A stretch of DNA of 64,000 nt from Streptomyces sp. S.PNR 29 (GTDB taxonomy: Bacteria > Actinomycetota > Actinomycetes > Streptomycetales > Streptomycetaceae). The notes beneath the pieces are model-generated. The model did no database searches, was not told the DNA's origin, and saw only the letters and a program-made list of their open reading frames with translations. The position numbers were made by a program, and so were the translations under genes. Below, piece by piece: positions 14,358 to 22,215 of this stretch (positions are counted from its first letter, which is position 1; each line of letters begins with the position of its first letter). The DNA lies in assembly GCF_030386795.1 (NCBI RefSeq), contig NZ_JANUQM010000002.1, positions 248,001 through 312,000 of the forward strand, in the 5' to 3' direction.

Positions 14358-16097
14358 TCAGGCGGTGACCGACTCGGCCGGCAGCGACAGGTCCAGGTCG
14401 ACCGGGCGGTCCTCGCCCGGGTGGGTGGCCCGGCTGGCGAGCGGGTCGTGGCCCGCCGCCCTCGCGGCCAGCACGTACGGGCCCCCGGCGGGGACCGCGA
14501 GCGTGTACGTGCCGTCCTCGGTGGAGAGGGCCGCGCCCGCCTGGCGGCCGTGATGGTCGATCAGGGTGACCTTGGCGCGGGCCACGGGGGCGCCGTCGGC
14601 GTCCAGGACGCGGCCGCGGAAGGCGCGGAGCGCCTCGGCGGCGTGGGCCGGGTTCGCGTCCTCCTCGCTGCTCGCGCGCAGCTGAGGGTGGGGTGCGGGA
14701 CGGCGGCCGGGCAGGAAGAGGGCCAGGATCAGACCGAGGGCGACGGCGGCGGTCGCGATCAGGAACGAGACACGGAAACCGTGCATGGTCGGGATCGCCA
14801 CGCCGCCCACATCGTTCGCGGTGTCGGCCAGCACCATGCCGATGACGGCGCTGGAGACCGACGTACCGATGGACCGCATGAGTGTGTTGAGGCCGTTCGC
14901 CGCGCCCGTCTCCGAGGCCGGGACCGCGCCGACGATCAGTGCGGGCAGCGAGGAGTAGGCGAGGCCGATGCCCGCGCCGAGGACCACCGAGATGACCAGG
15001 CTCTGCCAGGCGGCACTCATCAGGCCGAGGCCCGCGCCGTAGCCGATCGCGATGATCAGCATGCCGAGGATCAGCGTGACCTTGGGGCCGTACTTCGCCG
15101 ACAGCCGGGCGTAGACGGGGGCCGTGAACATCATCGTCAGGCCCAGCGGGGCCACCAGCAGACCCGCGACGACCATCGACTGGCCGAGGCCGTAGCCGGT
15201 GCTCCTCGGCAGCTGGAGGAGTTGGGGGAGGACCAGCGAGACGACGTAGAAGGAGACGCCCACCATGATCGAGGCCAGGTTGGTGAGGAGCACCTCGCGG
15301 CGGGCGGTGGTGCGCAGGTCGACGAGGGGCGCGGTGATGCGGAGTTCCAGCACGCCCCACAGGAGCAGGACGACGAGGGACGCGGCGAAGAGGGTGAGCG
15401 TGGTGGCCGACGACCAGCCCCAGTCGCTGCCCTTGGTGATGGGCAGGAGGAACAGGACCAGGCCCGTGGACAGGCCGAGCGCGCCCAGCAGGTCGAAGGA
15501 GCCCTTGGCGCGCAGCGGGGACTCGGGTACGACGAGGAGGGTGAGGGCGATGGCGAGCGCACCGAGACCCGCGGCGCCGTAGAAGAGGGCGTGCCAGTCG
15601 GTGTGCTGCGCGACCAGGGCCGCGGCCGGCAGGGCGAGGCCGCCGCCGACGCCGATCGAGGAGCTCATCAGCGCCATCGCCGAGCCGAGCCGCTCGCGGG
15701 GCAGCATGTCCCGCATCAGGCCGATGCCGAGCGGGATCGCGCCCATCGCGAAGCCCTGGAGCGTACGGCCGACGATCATGGGGAGCAGCGTGCTGGTGAA
15801 CGCGCTGACCAGCGCGCCCACGACCATCACGGCCAGGCTGGTGATCAGCATGCGCCGCTTGCCGTAGAGGTCGCCGAGGCGGCCCATGATCGGCGTGGCC
15901 ACGGCACCCGAGAGCAGCGTCGAGGTCAGGACCCAGGTCGCGTTGCTGGGCGCGGTGTCCAGCAGCTGCGGCAGGTCCTTGATGACCGGGACGAGCAGGG
16001 TCTGCATCACCGCCACGACGATGCCCGCGAAGGCGAGGACCGGGACGACGGCTCCGCTCGGACGGGAGGTGGGCTGGTCGATGGGCGGATGTGTCAT
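14358..16097 (-). CDS. MFS drug-efflux-type transporter fused to a carboxypeptidase-regulatory-like domain (579 aa)
   Basis: Fourteen-helix DHA2 (EmrB/QacA-type) proton antiporter: the signature GRLGDLYGKRRM follows helix 2, and 'LGSAMALMSSSIGVGGGLALP' is the antiporter motif of helix 5. After the last helix (about residue 475) a linker leads to about 85 residues 'FRGRVLDADGAPVARAKVTLI...DGTYTLAVPAGGPYVLAARA', a textbook carboxypeptidase-D regulatory-like beta sandwich. That fusion is uncommon. The start is uncertain: ATG at 16097 or 16106, neither with a clear ribosome binding site. A CTGAC-N5-GTCAG palindrome lies 82 bp upstream, so a dedicated repressor is likely. The substrate is unknown. 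Confidence 0.85.
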   Translation of the reverse strand: MTHPPIDQPTSRPSGAVVPVLAFAGIVVAVMQTLLVPVIKDLPQLLDTAPSNATWVLTSTLLSGAVATPIMGRLGDLYGKRRMLITSLAVMVVGALVSAFTSTLLPMIVGRTLQGFAMGAIPLGIGLMRDMLPRERLGSAMALMSSSIGVGGGLALPAAALVAQHTDWHALFYGAAGLGALAIALTLLVVPESPLRAKGSFDLLGALGLSTGLVLFLLPITKGSDWGWSSATTLTLFAASLVVLLLWGVLELRITAPLVDLRTTARREVLLTNLASIMVGVSFYVVSLVLPQLLQLPRSTGYGLGQSMVVAGLLVAPLGLTMMFTAPVYARLSAKYGPKVTLILGMLIIAIGYGAGLGLMSAAWQSLVISVVLGAGIGLAYSSLPALIVGAVPASETGAANGLNTLMRSIGTSVSSAVIGMVLADTANDVGGVAIPTMHGFRVSFLIATAAVALGLILALFLPGRRPAPHPQLRASSEEDANPAHAAEALRAFRGRVLDADGAPVARAKVTLIDHHGRQAGAALSTEDGTYTLAVPAGGPYVLAARAAGHDPLASRATHPGEDRPVDLDLSLPAESVTA

Positions 16098-16178
16098 GTG
16101 CGGCATCAACCCGGTGTGCCGGGGCAACTATTCCGATGCTTTGGCACCCTAACGAATCTTTGACTTCTCCTTTGTGAT

Positions 16179-16193
16179 CTGACCCGCCGTCAG
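16179..16193. promoter_or_regulatory. CTGAC-N5-GTCAG palindrome upstream of the MFS fusion gene
   Basis: CTGACCCGCCGTCAG, same arms and spacing as at 11521, 21159 and 24324. It sits in the short gap between the MFS start (16097) and the stop of the IPT gene (16207). Confidence 0.5.
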
Positions 16194-16206
16194 GTGGCGT
16201 CCCGCT

Positions 16207-17475
16207 TCAGACGGCCGGGGCGCCGGTCCGTTGGTAGGTCAGGCCGTTGCTGGTGCCGGCGGGGTTGGTCGCGGTGATGGTGACCGGGCCGGCCGGGCCC
16301 GCGGGGACCACGGCGGTGACCTGGGTCGGGGAGACCACCGTGAAGGCGGCGGGAGTGGAACCGAACTTCACGCTGGTGGTCGTCGCCAGGTTGCTGCCGG
16401 TCAGGGTGACCACCGCACCCGCGTGCGTCGGCCCCGAGGCCGGTGCCAGGGAAGTGAGCGCGGGCGCGGAGAGATAGGTGTAGCCGACGGGGTTGCTGGT
16501 GCCGCCGGGGGTGGTCACGGTGACGGCCGCGGCGCCGGCGGCGTGGGCCGGTGCCAGGGCGGTGATCTGGGTGGCGGAGTCGATGGCGAACGAGGTGGCG
16601 GACGTCCCGTCGAAGCGCACCGCGGTCGCACCGAGCAGGTTGTTGCCGGTCAGCGTGACGAGCGTACCGCCCGCCGTCGTTCCGGAAGGAGGCGAGAGGG
16701 AGGTCAGCGACGGCGGCGCGGCGTAGTAGAAGTGCGCGCTCGGATCGTCCGGGTTGCTGGTGCCGGCGGGGGTGGTCACGGTGACGGCTGCGGCGCCGGC
16801 GGCGTGGGCCGGGGTCACGGCGGTGATCTGGGTGGCGGAGTCGACGGTGAACGAGGTGGCGGCGAGGCCGTCGAACCGTACCGCCGTGGCACCGGTGAGG
16901 TTCGCGCCCGTCAGTGTCACCGTGGTCCCGCCGGAGGCCGGGCCCCGTTCGGGCGACACGCCGGTGACCGCGGGAGTGGCGAGGTACGTGAAGGTGAGGG
17001 CGTTGCTGGTGCCGCCGGGAGTGGTCACGGTGACGGCCGCGGCGCCGGCGGCGTGGGCCGGGGTCACGGCGGTGATCTGGGTGGCGGAGTCGACGGTGAA
17101 CGAGGTGGCGACGCCGTCGAACCGCACCGCCGTGGCACCGGAGAGATTCGTGCCTGTCAGCGTCACCGTGGTCCCGCCGGCCGCCGGTCCCTGACCGGGC
17201 GACAGACTGGACAGGGAGGGAGTCTGCGCGTAGGTGAAAGTGACCTGCTGGGTGCTGGTTCCCTGGCTGGTCGTGACGGTGACGTTCACGGTGCCGGTGC
17301 CGGACGGGCTCACCGCGGTGATCTGGGTGCTGCTGTTGACCGTGAACGCCGCGGTCTTGCTGCCGAAACGGACGAGCGACGCGCCGGTGAATCCACTACC
17401 GGTCACGGTGACAGTGGTACCGCCGGAGGCCGGCCCTTGGTTGGGACTGACAGAGGAGACCACAGGAGCGGCCAT
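16207..17475 (-). CDS. Five-repeat IPT/TIG domain protein without signal peptide (422 aa)
   Basis: The whole protein is five Ig-like IPT/TIG domains of about 83-88 residues, each opening with a variant of P-x-[VL]-[TS]-x-[LV]-[SA]-P-x-x-GP and carrying 'GGTxVTLTGxNLxGATAVRFDG', 'ATQITAVTPAHAAG' and 'VTVTTPGGTSN'. It begins at once with domain 1 (MAAPVVSSVSPNQGP), with no signal peptide, membrane segment or catalytic domain. The ribosome binding site is GGAGTA. A second protein of the same kind is encoded just upstream. IPT repeats usually form stalks or adhesive arms on surface proteins or phage/injection-machine fibres. How this one leaves the cell, if it does, is unclear. Confidence 0.88.
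   Translation of the reverse strand: MAAPVVSSVSPNQGPASGGTTVTVTGSGFTGASLVRFGSKTAAFTVNSSTQITAVSPSGTGTVNVTVTTSQGTSTQQVTFTYAQTPSLSSLSPGQGPAAGGTTVTLTGTNLSGATAVRFDGVATSFTVDSATQITAVTPAHAAGAAAVTVTTPGGTSNALTFTYLATPAVTGVSPERGPASGGTTVTLTGANLTGATAVRFDGLAATSFTVDSATQITAVTPAHAAGAAAVTVTTPAGTSNPDDPSAHFYYAAPPSLTSLSPPSGTTAGGTLVTLTGNNLLGATAVRFDGTSATSFAIDSATQITALAPAHAAGAAAVTVTTPGGTSNPVGYTYLSAPALTSLAPASGPTHAGAVVTLTGSNLATTTSVKFGSTPAAFTVVSPTQVTAVVPAGPAGPVTITATNPAGTSNGLTYQRTGAPAV
16492..17190 (-). repeat. Near-identical internal DNA repeats in the five-domain IPT gene
   Basis: Three copies of a roughly 110-170 bp segment begin at about 16492, 16753 and 17002 (spacings 261 and 249 bp, that is 87 and 83 codons). The first 55 bases differ at only a few positions. 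This points to recent duplication or gene conversion between domains and makes the locus prone to repeat-number change. Confidence 0.75.
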
Positions 17476-17557
17476 GGCTGTACTCCTTCAGCGAGCAGAC
17501 GGGCGGGATCATCCACGCATCGCAGGCCAGCTCGTGGGCGTGGCCGTATGGCTGATG

Positions 17558-17596
17558 CCCCGTCCGGGCGGAGGGGGGCTTCCCGCCCGGACGGGG
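17558..17596 (-). terminator. Hairpin terminator between the two IPT genes
   Basis: CCCCGTCCGGGCGG (17558-17571) and CCGCCCGGACGGGG (17583-17596) form a perfect 14-bp stem with an 11-nt loop, 34 bases past the stop of the three-domain IPT gene. The five-domain gene therefore probably has its own promoter, or depends on readthrough. Confidence 0.75.
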
Positions 17597-17630
17597 GTTC
17601 GGTGCCTCCCTGGGGAGGTCGCCGGACGGG

Positions 17631-18377
17631 TCAGATGCCCGGGCCGGCGATGTAGGTGAAGCCGCCGACCGCCGTGTCGGAGCCGGAGGGGTTGGTCACC
17701 ACCACGTCGGCGGCCCCGGCGGTGCCGGGCGGGGTGACAACCGACAGCGTGGTCGTGTTGATCACGGAGAACGGCGCCGCGGCGCCGTCGAAGGTGACCG
17801 AGTCGGTGCTGTCCAGGTTGGTCCCGGTGATGGTCACCGCCGTACCGCCCGAGGTCGGGCCCGAGGTGGGGCTGATGGTCCCGATCGTGGGGTTGTCGAC
17901 GTAGGTGTACGACAGGCCGTTGTTGGTGCCGCCGGCGGTGGTCACACTGACCGACACCGGCCCGGCCGCGGTGCCCGCGGGCACCACGACGCTGAGCGAG
18001 CTGTCGGAGTTCACCGTCGGGGTGGCGGTCACCCCGCCGAAGGACACGCTGGTGGCCGTGGACAGGCCGGTGCCGTTGATGGTCACGGTGTTGCCGCCGG
18101 CCAGCGGACCGGAGGTGGCGCCCAGGGAGGACTTGAACGGGGCGCCGACGTAGAAGAACGGCACCGGGTTGCTGGTTCCGCCGGGAGTCGTGACGGTGAC
18201 CCCGACCGTGCCGGTCCCCGACGGGGAGACGGCGGTCACCTGGGTCGGGGAGACGTTCGTGACGTTCGTGGCCGGCTTGGTGCCGAACATCACCGCGCTG
18301 GTGCCGGACAGGTTCGTTCCGGTGATGGTCACCAGCGTTCCGCCGCCGGTGGAACCCTGGTTCGGAGAAATGGGCAT
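17631..18377 (-). CDS. Three-repeat IPT/TIG domain protein without signal peptide (248 aa)
   Basis: It consists of three IPT/TIG domains only. Domain starts read MPISPNQGSTGGGTLVTITG, then SSLGATSGPLAGGNTVTING, then IGTISPTSGPTSGGTAVTIT. Each ends in a GGT(S/N)N plus aromatic-strand motif (FFYVG, SYTYVD, GFTYIA). Like its neighbour it lacks any export signal and starts directly in the first domain. GAGGAGTA precedes the ATG, closely like the neighbour's leader, suggesting the two genes arose by duplication. It is probably a structural or binding protein; partner unknown. Confidence 0.88.
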   Translation of the reverse strand: MPISPNQGSTGGGTLVTITGTNLSGTSAVMFGTKPATNVTNVSPTQVTAVSPSGTGTVGVTVTTPGGTSNPVPFFYVGAPFKSSLGATSGPLAGGNTVTINGTGLSTATSVSFGGVTATPTVNSDSSLSVVVPAGTAAGPVSVSVTTAGGTNNGLSYTYVDNPTIGTISPTSGPTSGGTAVTITGTNLDSTDSVTFDGAAAPFSVINTTTLSVVTPPGTAGAADVVVTNPSGSDTAVGGFTYIAGPGI

Positions 18378-18753
18378 GCGGGTACTCCTCGCTGCTCGTC
18401 GGGGACATGCGAGGAACCGGCGAAACTCCGGCGACCGCGGCCGCGCCGTGCGGGCAGTCCGCCGTCATGGGACAGGCCCCCCGGCCTCTTGCCGCCTTGT
18501 CAGGTGCAGTCGGTACCGCCGGGTCCGGGAGAACGAGGAGCGTCACCTGCGCGACGCCCACGACCGGGCGCCTGGCGTCGGTGCCGGCTTCCTGGGCGTG
18601 GAAAAACCGGCATGAGCTGCCCGTCTCGATGTTCCCCCGGTACGGGGATGGGCAGCCCGCCGGTTCACACTCTCAGTGACCCACAGGCCCGACTCAGTGA
18701 CAAGAGGCCGTCAATGCGCATCACCCGAACGGAGTAATCACCCTCCCGCAGGT
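18378..18753. other. Intergenic region between the beta-helix and IPT genes
   Basis: 376 bp with no credible gene. It holds the leader of the three-domain IPT gene and a stem-loop (GCTGCCC 18616-18622 with GGGCAGC 18650-18656) that could end transcription arriving from either side. Confidence 0.6.
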
Positions 18754-19830
18754 CTACTGCCCGCAGCCGACGACGGTCCCAGGAGGGGCGCAGTTGTCGG
18801 GGGCGTTGCCGTTGACGGGGGTGCCCGTCAGGATGACGTCTCCCTCGGCGCGGTAGACGCCGCCGCCCTGCCCCCCGGCCGTGTTGCCGGTGACGCTGCC
18901 GCTGAGCAGGGTGGACGTGCCCCCGCCGTGGTAGAGACCGCCGCCGTCGAGCCCCGCCTCGTTGCCGCGCACCGTGGTGCCCTGCAGCCGGAGCACGCTT
19001 CCGAAGTTGACGATGCCCCCGCCGTGCGAGGTGGCCGTGTTGTCGCTGACCGAGCCGCCGTTGACGGTGAGCGGCCCGGTGGCCGTGAAGATGCCGCCGC
19101 CTTCGAAGCTCTCGGTCTCGTTGTCACGCACCGCCGTGTTGGCGAGCACCGTGGTTCCGAACGTGGCCAGTCCGCCGCCGGTGTAGGTCGCGGTGTTGTC
19201 GGTGACGGACCCGCCGTTCACGGTCAGTGAGCCGGCGTCCGTGACGTGGATCCCGCCGCCGTCGGACGCCGAGTTGCCCGTGACCACGGTGTTGTTCAGC
19301 TGTGCCGTGGCACCGGACGCGACGGCGATTCCCCCGCCTGCGCCCGAAGCGGCGTTTGCGGTGATCCGGCTGTTGTGCGCCATCAGCCTGCCGAGCGTGA
19401 GGATGCCGCCACCGGTCGTTCCGGGCGCGGACGTCGCACTGCCACCCGACACGGTGACCCCGTACAGAGCGAGGCTCCCCTGCGCGGCGACCTCGGCGAT
19501 GCGGAAGGGCGAGGCCGACGCACGGGTGATGGTGGCGCCGGTGCCGCTGATGGTCACGTTTCCGGTGATGGTCGGCAGCCCGTTGGCGCCGTTGGGGCCG
19601 GTGGTCTCGGCGTCGGTGAGTACGTACGTGCACCCGGCCGTCAGCGAGATCGATCCCGATCCGCTGGTGTTCGCCGCGCTGATCTGTGCGATCAAGGCGG
19701 CGACATCTCCGCACGGCACCAGCGTGCGCTGGGACGCCGGGGGCCCGGCAGCCGCTGGTGTGGCGATGCCGGACGCTGACGCACTCAACAGGGCGGCCAC
19801 AAGAAGGCAACGAGCAGTGGTCACGGTCAT
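18754..19830 (-). CDS. Secreted right-handed beta-helix protein (358 aa)
   Basis: Signal peptide MTVTTARCLLVAALLSASAS with cleavage near AAAG (about residue 29). From about residue 75 the chain is a run of short coils with GGGI/GGGL turns and VTGN/VSDN Asn ladders, the pattern of polymorphic-outer-membrane-like and pectate-lyase-like parallel beta helices. No catalytic residues are evident. The Cys pair at the end (NCAPPGTVVGCGQ) and the Cys at 'LVPCGDV' may cap the helix by disulfides. The ATG at 19830 has GGGAGA upstream. It is probably an extracellular binding or surface protein. It lies downstream of no gene on its strand, with about 900 bp of non-coding DNA in front. Confidence 0.85.
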   Translation of the reverse strand: MTVTTARCLLVAALLSASASGIATPAAAGPPASQRTLVPCGDVAALIAQISAANTSGSGSISLTAGCTYVLTDAETTGPNGANGLPTITGNVTISGTGATITRASASPFRIAEVAAQGSLALYGVTVSGGSATSAPGTTGGGILTLGRLMAHNSRITANAASGAGGGIAVASGATAQLNNTVVTGNSASDGGGIHVTDAGSLTVNGGSVTDNTATYTGGGLATFGTTVLANTAVRDNETESFEGGGIFTATGPLTVNGGSVSDNTATSHGGGIVNFGSVLRLQGTTVRGNEAGLDGGGLYHGGGTSTLLSGSVTGNTAGGQGGGVYRAEGDVILTGTPVNGNAPDNCAPPGTVVGCGQ

Positions 19831-20743
19831 AACCGGTTCTCCCTCGACGTTGTGGGACGGGCGTCGCCCCGGTGACCGGATGTCCACCGGGAACCGCGCC
19901 CGAGGGCATGCGGCACCGGCTGGGAAGAGGAGCGCAGCTCCGGCGGGTCGAAGTGCCGCACGCGGCACTACCACTTGATCGGGACCGTGGCCCTTCGGCA
20001 CCCAGGGGAATGCGTTCGGGTGACGGTCGGACCCGACGGCCTGCGTTCCCGGGCGGTCGGCTTCCCACCGTCCCCGGCGCACGTAGCCTGAAGTGCGCCC
20101 CCCGTCGGCCCGTGGACCGCCACCCGCCGAGGCCGGCCCGTGGTCACTCCAACAACCGCTGTCACGGGGAGCGTTGGGCAGAACCCGTCGGCCAGTGGCG
20201 AGCCGACCCGCTCCCCGCCACCCGGCCCTCCCACTCCGCCGGGGCGCGAACAATGCGCTGGGCCGTTCGTGTGAGAGGCTCCTGAGCCCCTTGCGGCTCT
20301 CGCGGTGACAATGGGTTACTGGCAGGGATCTAACCGGTGGGCGCCCATTCTCGCCGGGGGATGCGGCAGTCGGATCACCCACGGTTCTCCCGGGAGGGCC
20401 CGGTGCACACCGGCATACCGCGATGGGCACCCCTGGAGGAGAATTTGGATCCCGCGCGGCCGGTGCCGTTCGTGGCACCGGCCGCGCGGTCGGTATCGCC
20501 GCGCCGCATTCCACGGTGGCGGCCTTGTGCGGACCTGCTCCGGGTGTGGGGAGCGGGTGTGTGGAGCGCGAACGTGGGCGGGCGCGGGTCCCGCTTCCAG
20601 AAGTGGTGCGGGCCGCGGCCAGGTGACACCCCGCCCGAGGACCGTTCCGGCGGACGGCCCGCCTGGGCATCACGGCGACCCCTGTTGACCTGGGGTTTCA
20701 CCCCTGTCCGAGCATACGATCGCCGTACACCGAAGGGGGCCTG
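19831..20743. other. Non-coding region of about 900 bp
   Basis: No reading frame here has convincing protein character on either strand. Besides the hairpin at 20452-20489, an inverted repeat GGTTA-N11-TAACC occurs at about 20314-20336. A purine-rich GGAGGAG (about 20435-20441) looks like a ribosome binding site but no start and gene follow it convincingly. It may hold the beta-helix promoter with a long leader, or be debris of a deleted gene, as the truncated gene on its right suggests. Confidence 0.5.
20452..20489. terminator. Very strong 16-bp stem-loop in the non-coding region
   Basis: CCGCGCGGCCGGTGCC (20452-20467) and GGCACCGGCCGCGCGG (20474-20489) are perfect complements around GTTCGT. 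Such a stem is far stronger than chance. It reads as a terminator, but no complete gene lies upstream on either strand, so it may be a relic or a structured RNA. Confidence 0.6.
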
Positions 20744-21157
20744 ATGGACCGCTGCATACGCACCGTGGACGACGTACTCGCGCTGCTCGACGGGCTGTTC
20801 GCACCGGACGCCGACCGATGGACGGGCCGGGGATCCAGCTGGTGGGACGGGTTCTGCAGCGGCCGTTCCAGGCCGGTGCCGTTCTTCGTGGCGGAGCCGG
20901 ACGAGAACCTGGTGTCGTACGTCGAGCGCGGGACGGCCGGTGGGGGCCGCGCGCTCGATCTGGGGTGCGGGGCCGGGCGCAATGCGCTGTACTTGGCGGA
21001 ACGCGGGTACGAGGTGGACGCGGTCGACCTGGCGGCGACGGCCGTCGAGCGGGCGCGGGAGCGGGCCCGCGCATCGGGTGTGCCGGGGGTGCGCTTCCAC
21101 CGCGGGGACGCTTTCGCCTCGCCGGGAGGCCTGACCCCTATGTGTCACCAAGCATGA
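20744..21157 (+). pseudogene. Truncated class I methyltransferase
   Basis: The N-terminal half of a SAM-dependent methyltransferase is intact: 'SWWDGFCSGRSRPVPFF', motif I GRALDLGCGAGRNALYL, VDAVDLAATAVERARER and VRFHRGDAFA. It then breaks off: after about residue 127 the frame turns into an unrelated tail (SPGGLTPMCHQA) and stops. Intact relatives continue for about another 100 residues with the D-x-x-H and LxPGG motifs, which are absent here. A deletion has joined it to the promoter region of the MaoC operon. It is probably nonfunctional, although the cofactor-binding half could still fold. Confidence 0.75.
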
Positions 21158-21158
21158 G

Positions 21159-21173
21159 CTGACACCACGTCAG
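21159..21173. promoter_or_regulatory. CTGAC-N5-GTCAG palindrome upstream of the MaoC operon promoter
   Basis: CTGACACCACGTCAG, five bases upstream of the -35 element TTCACA. Same arms and spacing as at 11521, 16179 and 24324. Confidence 0.5.
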
Positions 21174-21178
21174 GAGCC

Positions 21179-21207
21179 TTCACAAGTCGCGGGCACTGGG
21201 CTATACA
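21179..21207 (+). promoter_or_regulatory. Sigma-70-type promoter of the MaoC/ADH/SDR operon
   Basis: TTCACA and TATACA are separated by exactly 17 bp. The predicted start near 21214 gives a leader of about 100 nt. A KstR-type operator covers the predicted start region, and the CTGAC palindrome lies just upstream. Confidence 0.6.
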
Positions 21208-21219
21208 AAGGGCGCCGGA

Positions 21220-21235
21220 CTGGAACGCGTTCTAG
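21220..21235. promoter_or_regulatory. KstR-type operator of the MaoC/ADH/SDR operon
   Basis: CTGGAACGCGTTCTAG: exact TNNAACNNGTTNNA and palindromic at all but one pair. It lies just downstream of the predicted transcription start, an ideal repressor position. Confidence 0.7.
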
Positions 21236-21316
21236 GTCGGCCCGAGACGACCTCGGTGCGGCCGACGGTGCGGACGGCCGCGCCGGGGTCTTGCCTGAAG
21301 CCATGTCAGGAGCCTC

Positions 21317-22174
21317 ATGCCCATCGACGCAGCCAAGGCCCTTGCCGCCGAGCCCCGTTCCGGCGAAATCGTCTGGGAGCCGAGGGACGTTCTGCTCTAT
21401 CACCTGGGGATCGGTGCCGGTGTGCCTGCCACCGACCCCGATGAGCTGCGGTACGTCCTTGAGTCCCGGCTGCATGTACTGCCGAGCTTCGCCACCGTCG
21501 CCGGTGCCGGGTCGCCCGGTGTGATCAGCGGGCTGTCCATGCCCGGTGTCGACGTCGACCTGGCTCGCGTGCTGCACGGTGGGCAGAGCCTGCGGCTGCA
21601 CCGGCCGATCCCGGTGCGGGGTGCCGCCACCGCCACCTCGCGTATCGCCGCCGTCCACGACAAGGGCAAGGCGGCCGTGCTCGTGATGCGCACCGATGTC
21701 GCCGACGACGACGGTCCGCTGTGGACCAACGACGCCCAGATCTTCGTACGGGGCGAAGGCGGGTGGGGCGGCGAGCGGGGTCCCTCCGGGCGGCTCGATG
21801 CGCCCGAGGGCGAGCCCGAGCGAGTCGTCGAGCGGGCGGTCCGTGAGGACCAGGCCCTGCTCTACCGGCTCTCCGGGGACTTCAACCCGCTGCACGCCGA
21901 TCCCGAGTTCGCCAAGCTCGCCGGGTTCGACCGGCCCATCCTGCACGGGCTGTGCACCTACGGGATCACCCTCAAGGCCGTCGTCGACACGCTGCTCGAC
22001 GGGGATGTCGCGCGGGTGCGGTCGTACGCCACCCGGTTCGCCGGGGTCGTCCACCCCGGGGAGACCCTGCGCATCCGCATGTGGCGGCAGGACGGTGCCG
22101 TACGGGTGGCCGTCGGGGCCGTCGAGCGAGGGGACGCGCCCGTTCTCGCCGACACGATCGTCGAACACTCCTGA
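21317..22174 (+). CDS. MaoC-family (R)-specific enoyl-CoA hydratase (285 aa)
   Basis: Double hot-dog hydratase. The C-terminal hot dog carries the hydratase-2 motif 'DFNPLHADPEFAKLAGFDRP' with the catalytic Asp and His, followed by ILHGLC. The N-terminal hot dog is degenerate, as in eukaryotic MFE-2 and mycobacterial homologues. Length and layout match Rv3538 of Mycobacterium tuberculosis, a KstR-regulated enoyl-CoA hydratase of cholesterol side-chain oxidation. It hydrates a trans-2-enoyl-CoA in the cytoplasm. The ATG at 21317 follows AGGAG. First gene of a three-gene operon with an alcohol dehydrogenase and an SDR. The substrate is inferred from context. Confidence 0.88.
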   Translation: MPIDAAKALAAEPRSGEIVWEPRDVLLYHLGIGAGVPATDPDELRYVLESRLHVLPSFATVAGAGSPGVISGLSMPGVDVDLARVLHGGQSLRLHRPIPVRGAATATSRIAAVHDKGKAAVLVMRTDVADDDGPLWTNDAQIFVRGEGGWGGERGPSGRLDAPEGEPERVVERAVREDQALLYRLSGDFNPLHADPEFAKLAGFDRPILHGLCTYGITLKAVVDTLLDGDVARVRSYATRFAGVVHPGETLRIRMWRQDGAVRVAVGAVERGDAPVLADTIVEHS

Positions 22175-22215
22175 GTTCGTACTCCTGAGTCCCGTACTCC
22201 TGAGGGGAGCCCACC

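Noticed and set aside
13122..16163. 1013-residue open frame on the + strand
   Set aside because: Antisense shadow of the amidase, methyltransferase and MFS genes; composition is Arg/Gly/Asp/Gln-rich and repetitive as expected from reversed high-G+C codons, with no domain signal.
16492..17190. Regular repeats that could be mistaken for a CRISPR array
   Set aside because: Repeats are long, spaced by multiples of three, and encode IPT/TIG domains in frame.
20337..20744. 135-residue + strand frame in the gene-free region
   Set aside because: It contains some W and F but spans the strong hairpin, has no recognisable domain, and its end overlaps the next start; support is too weak for a gene.
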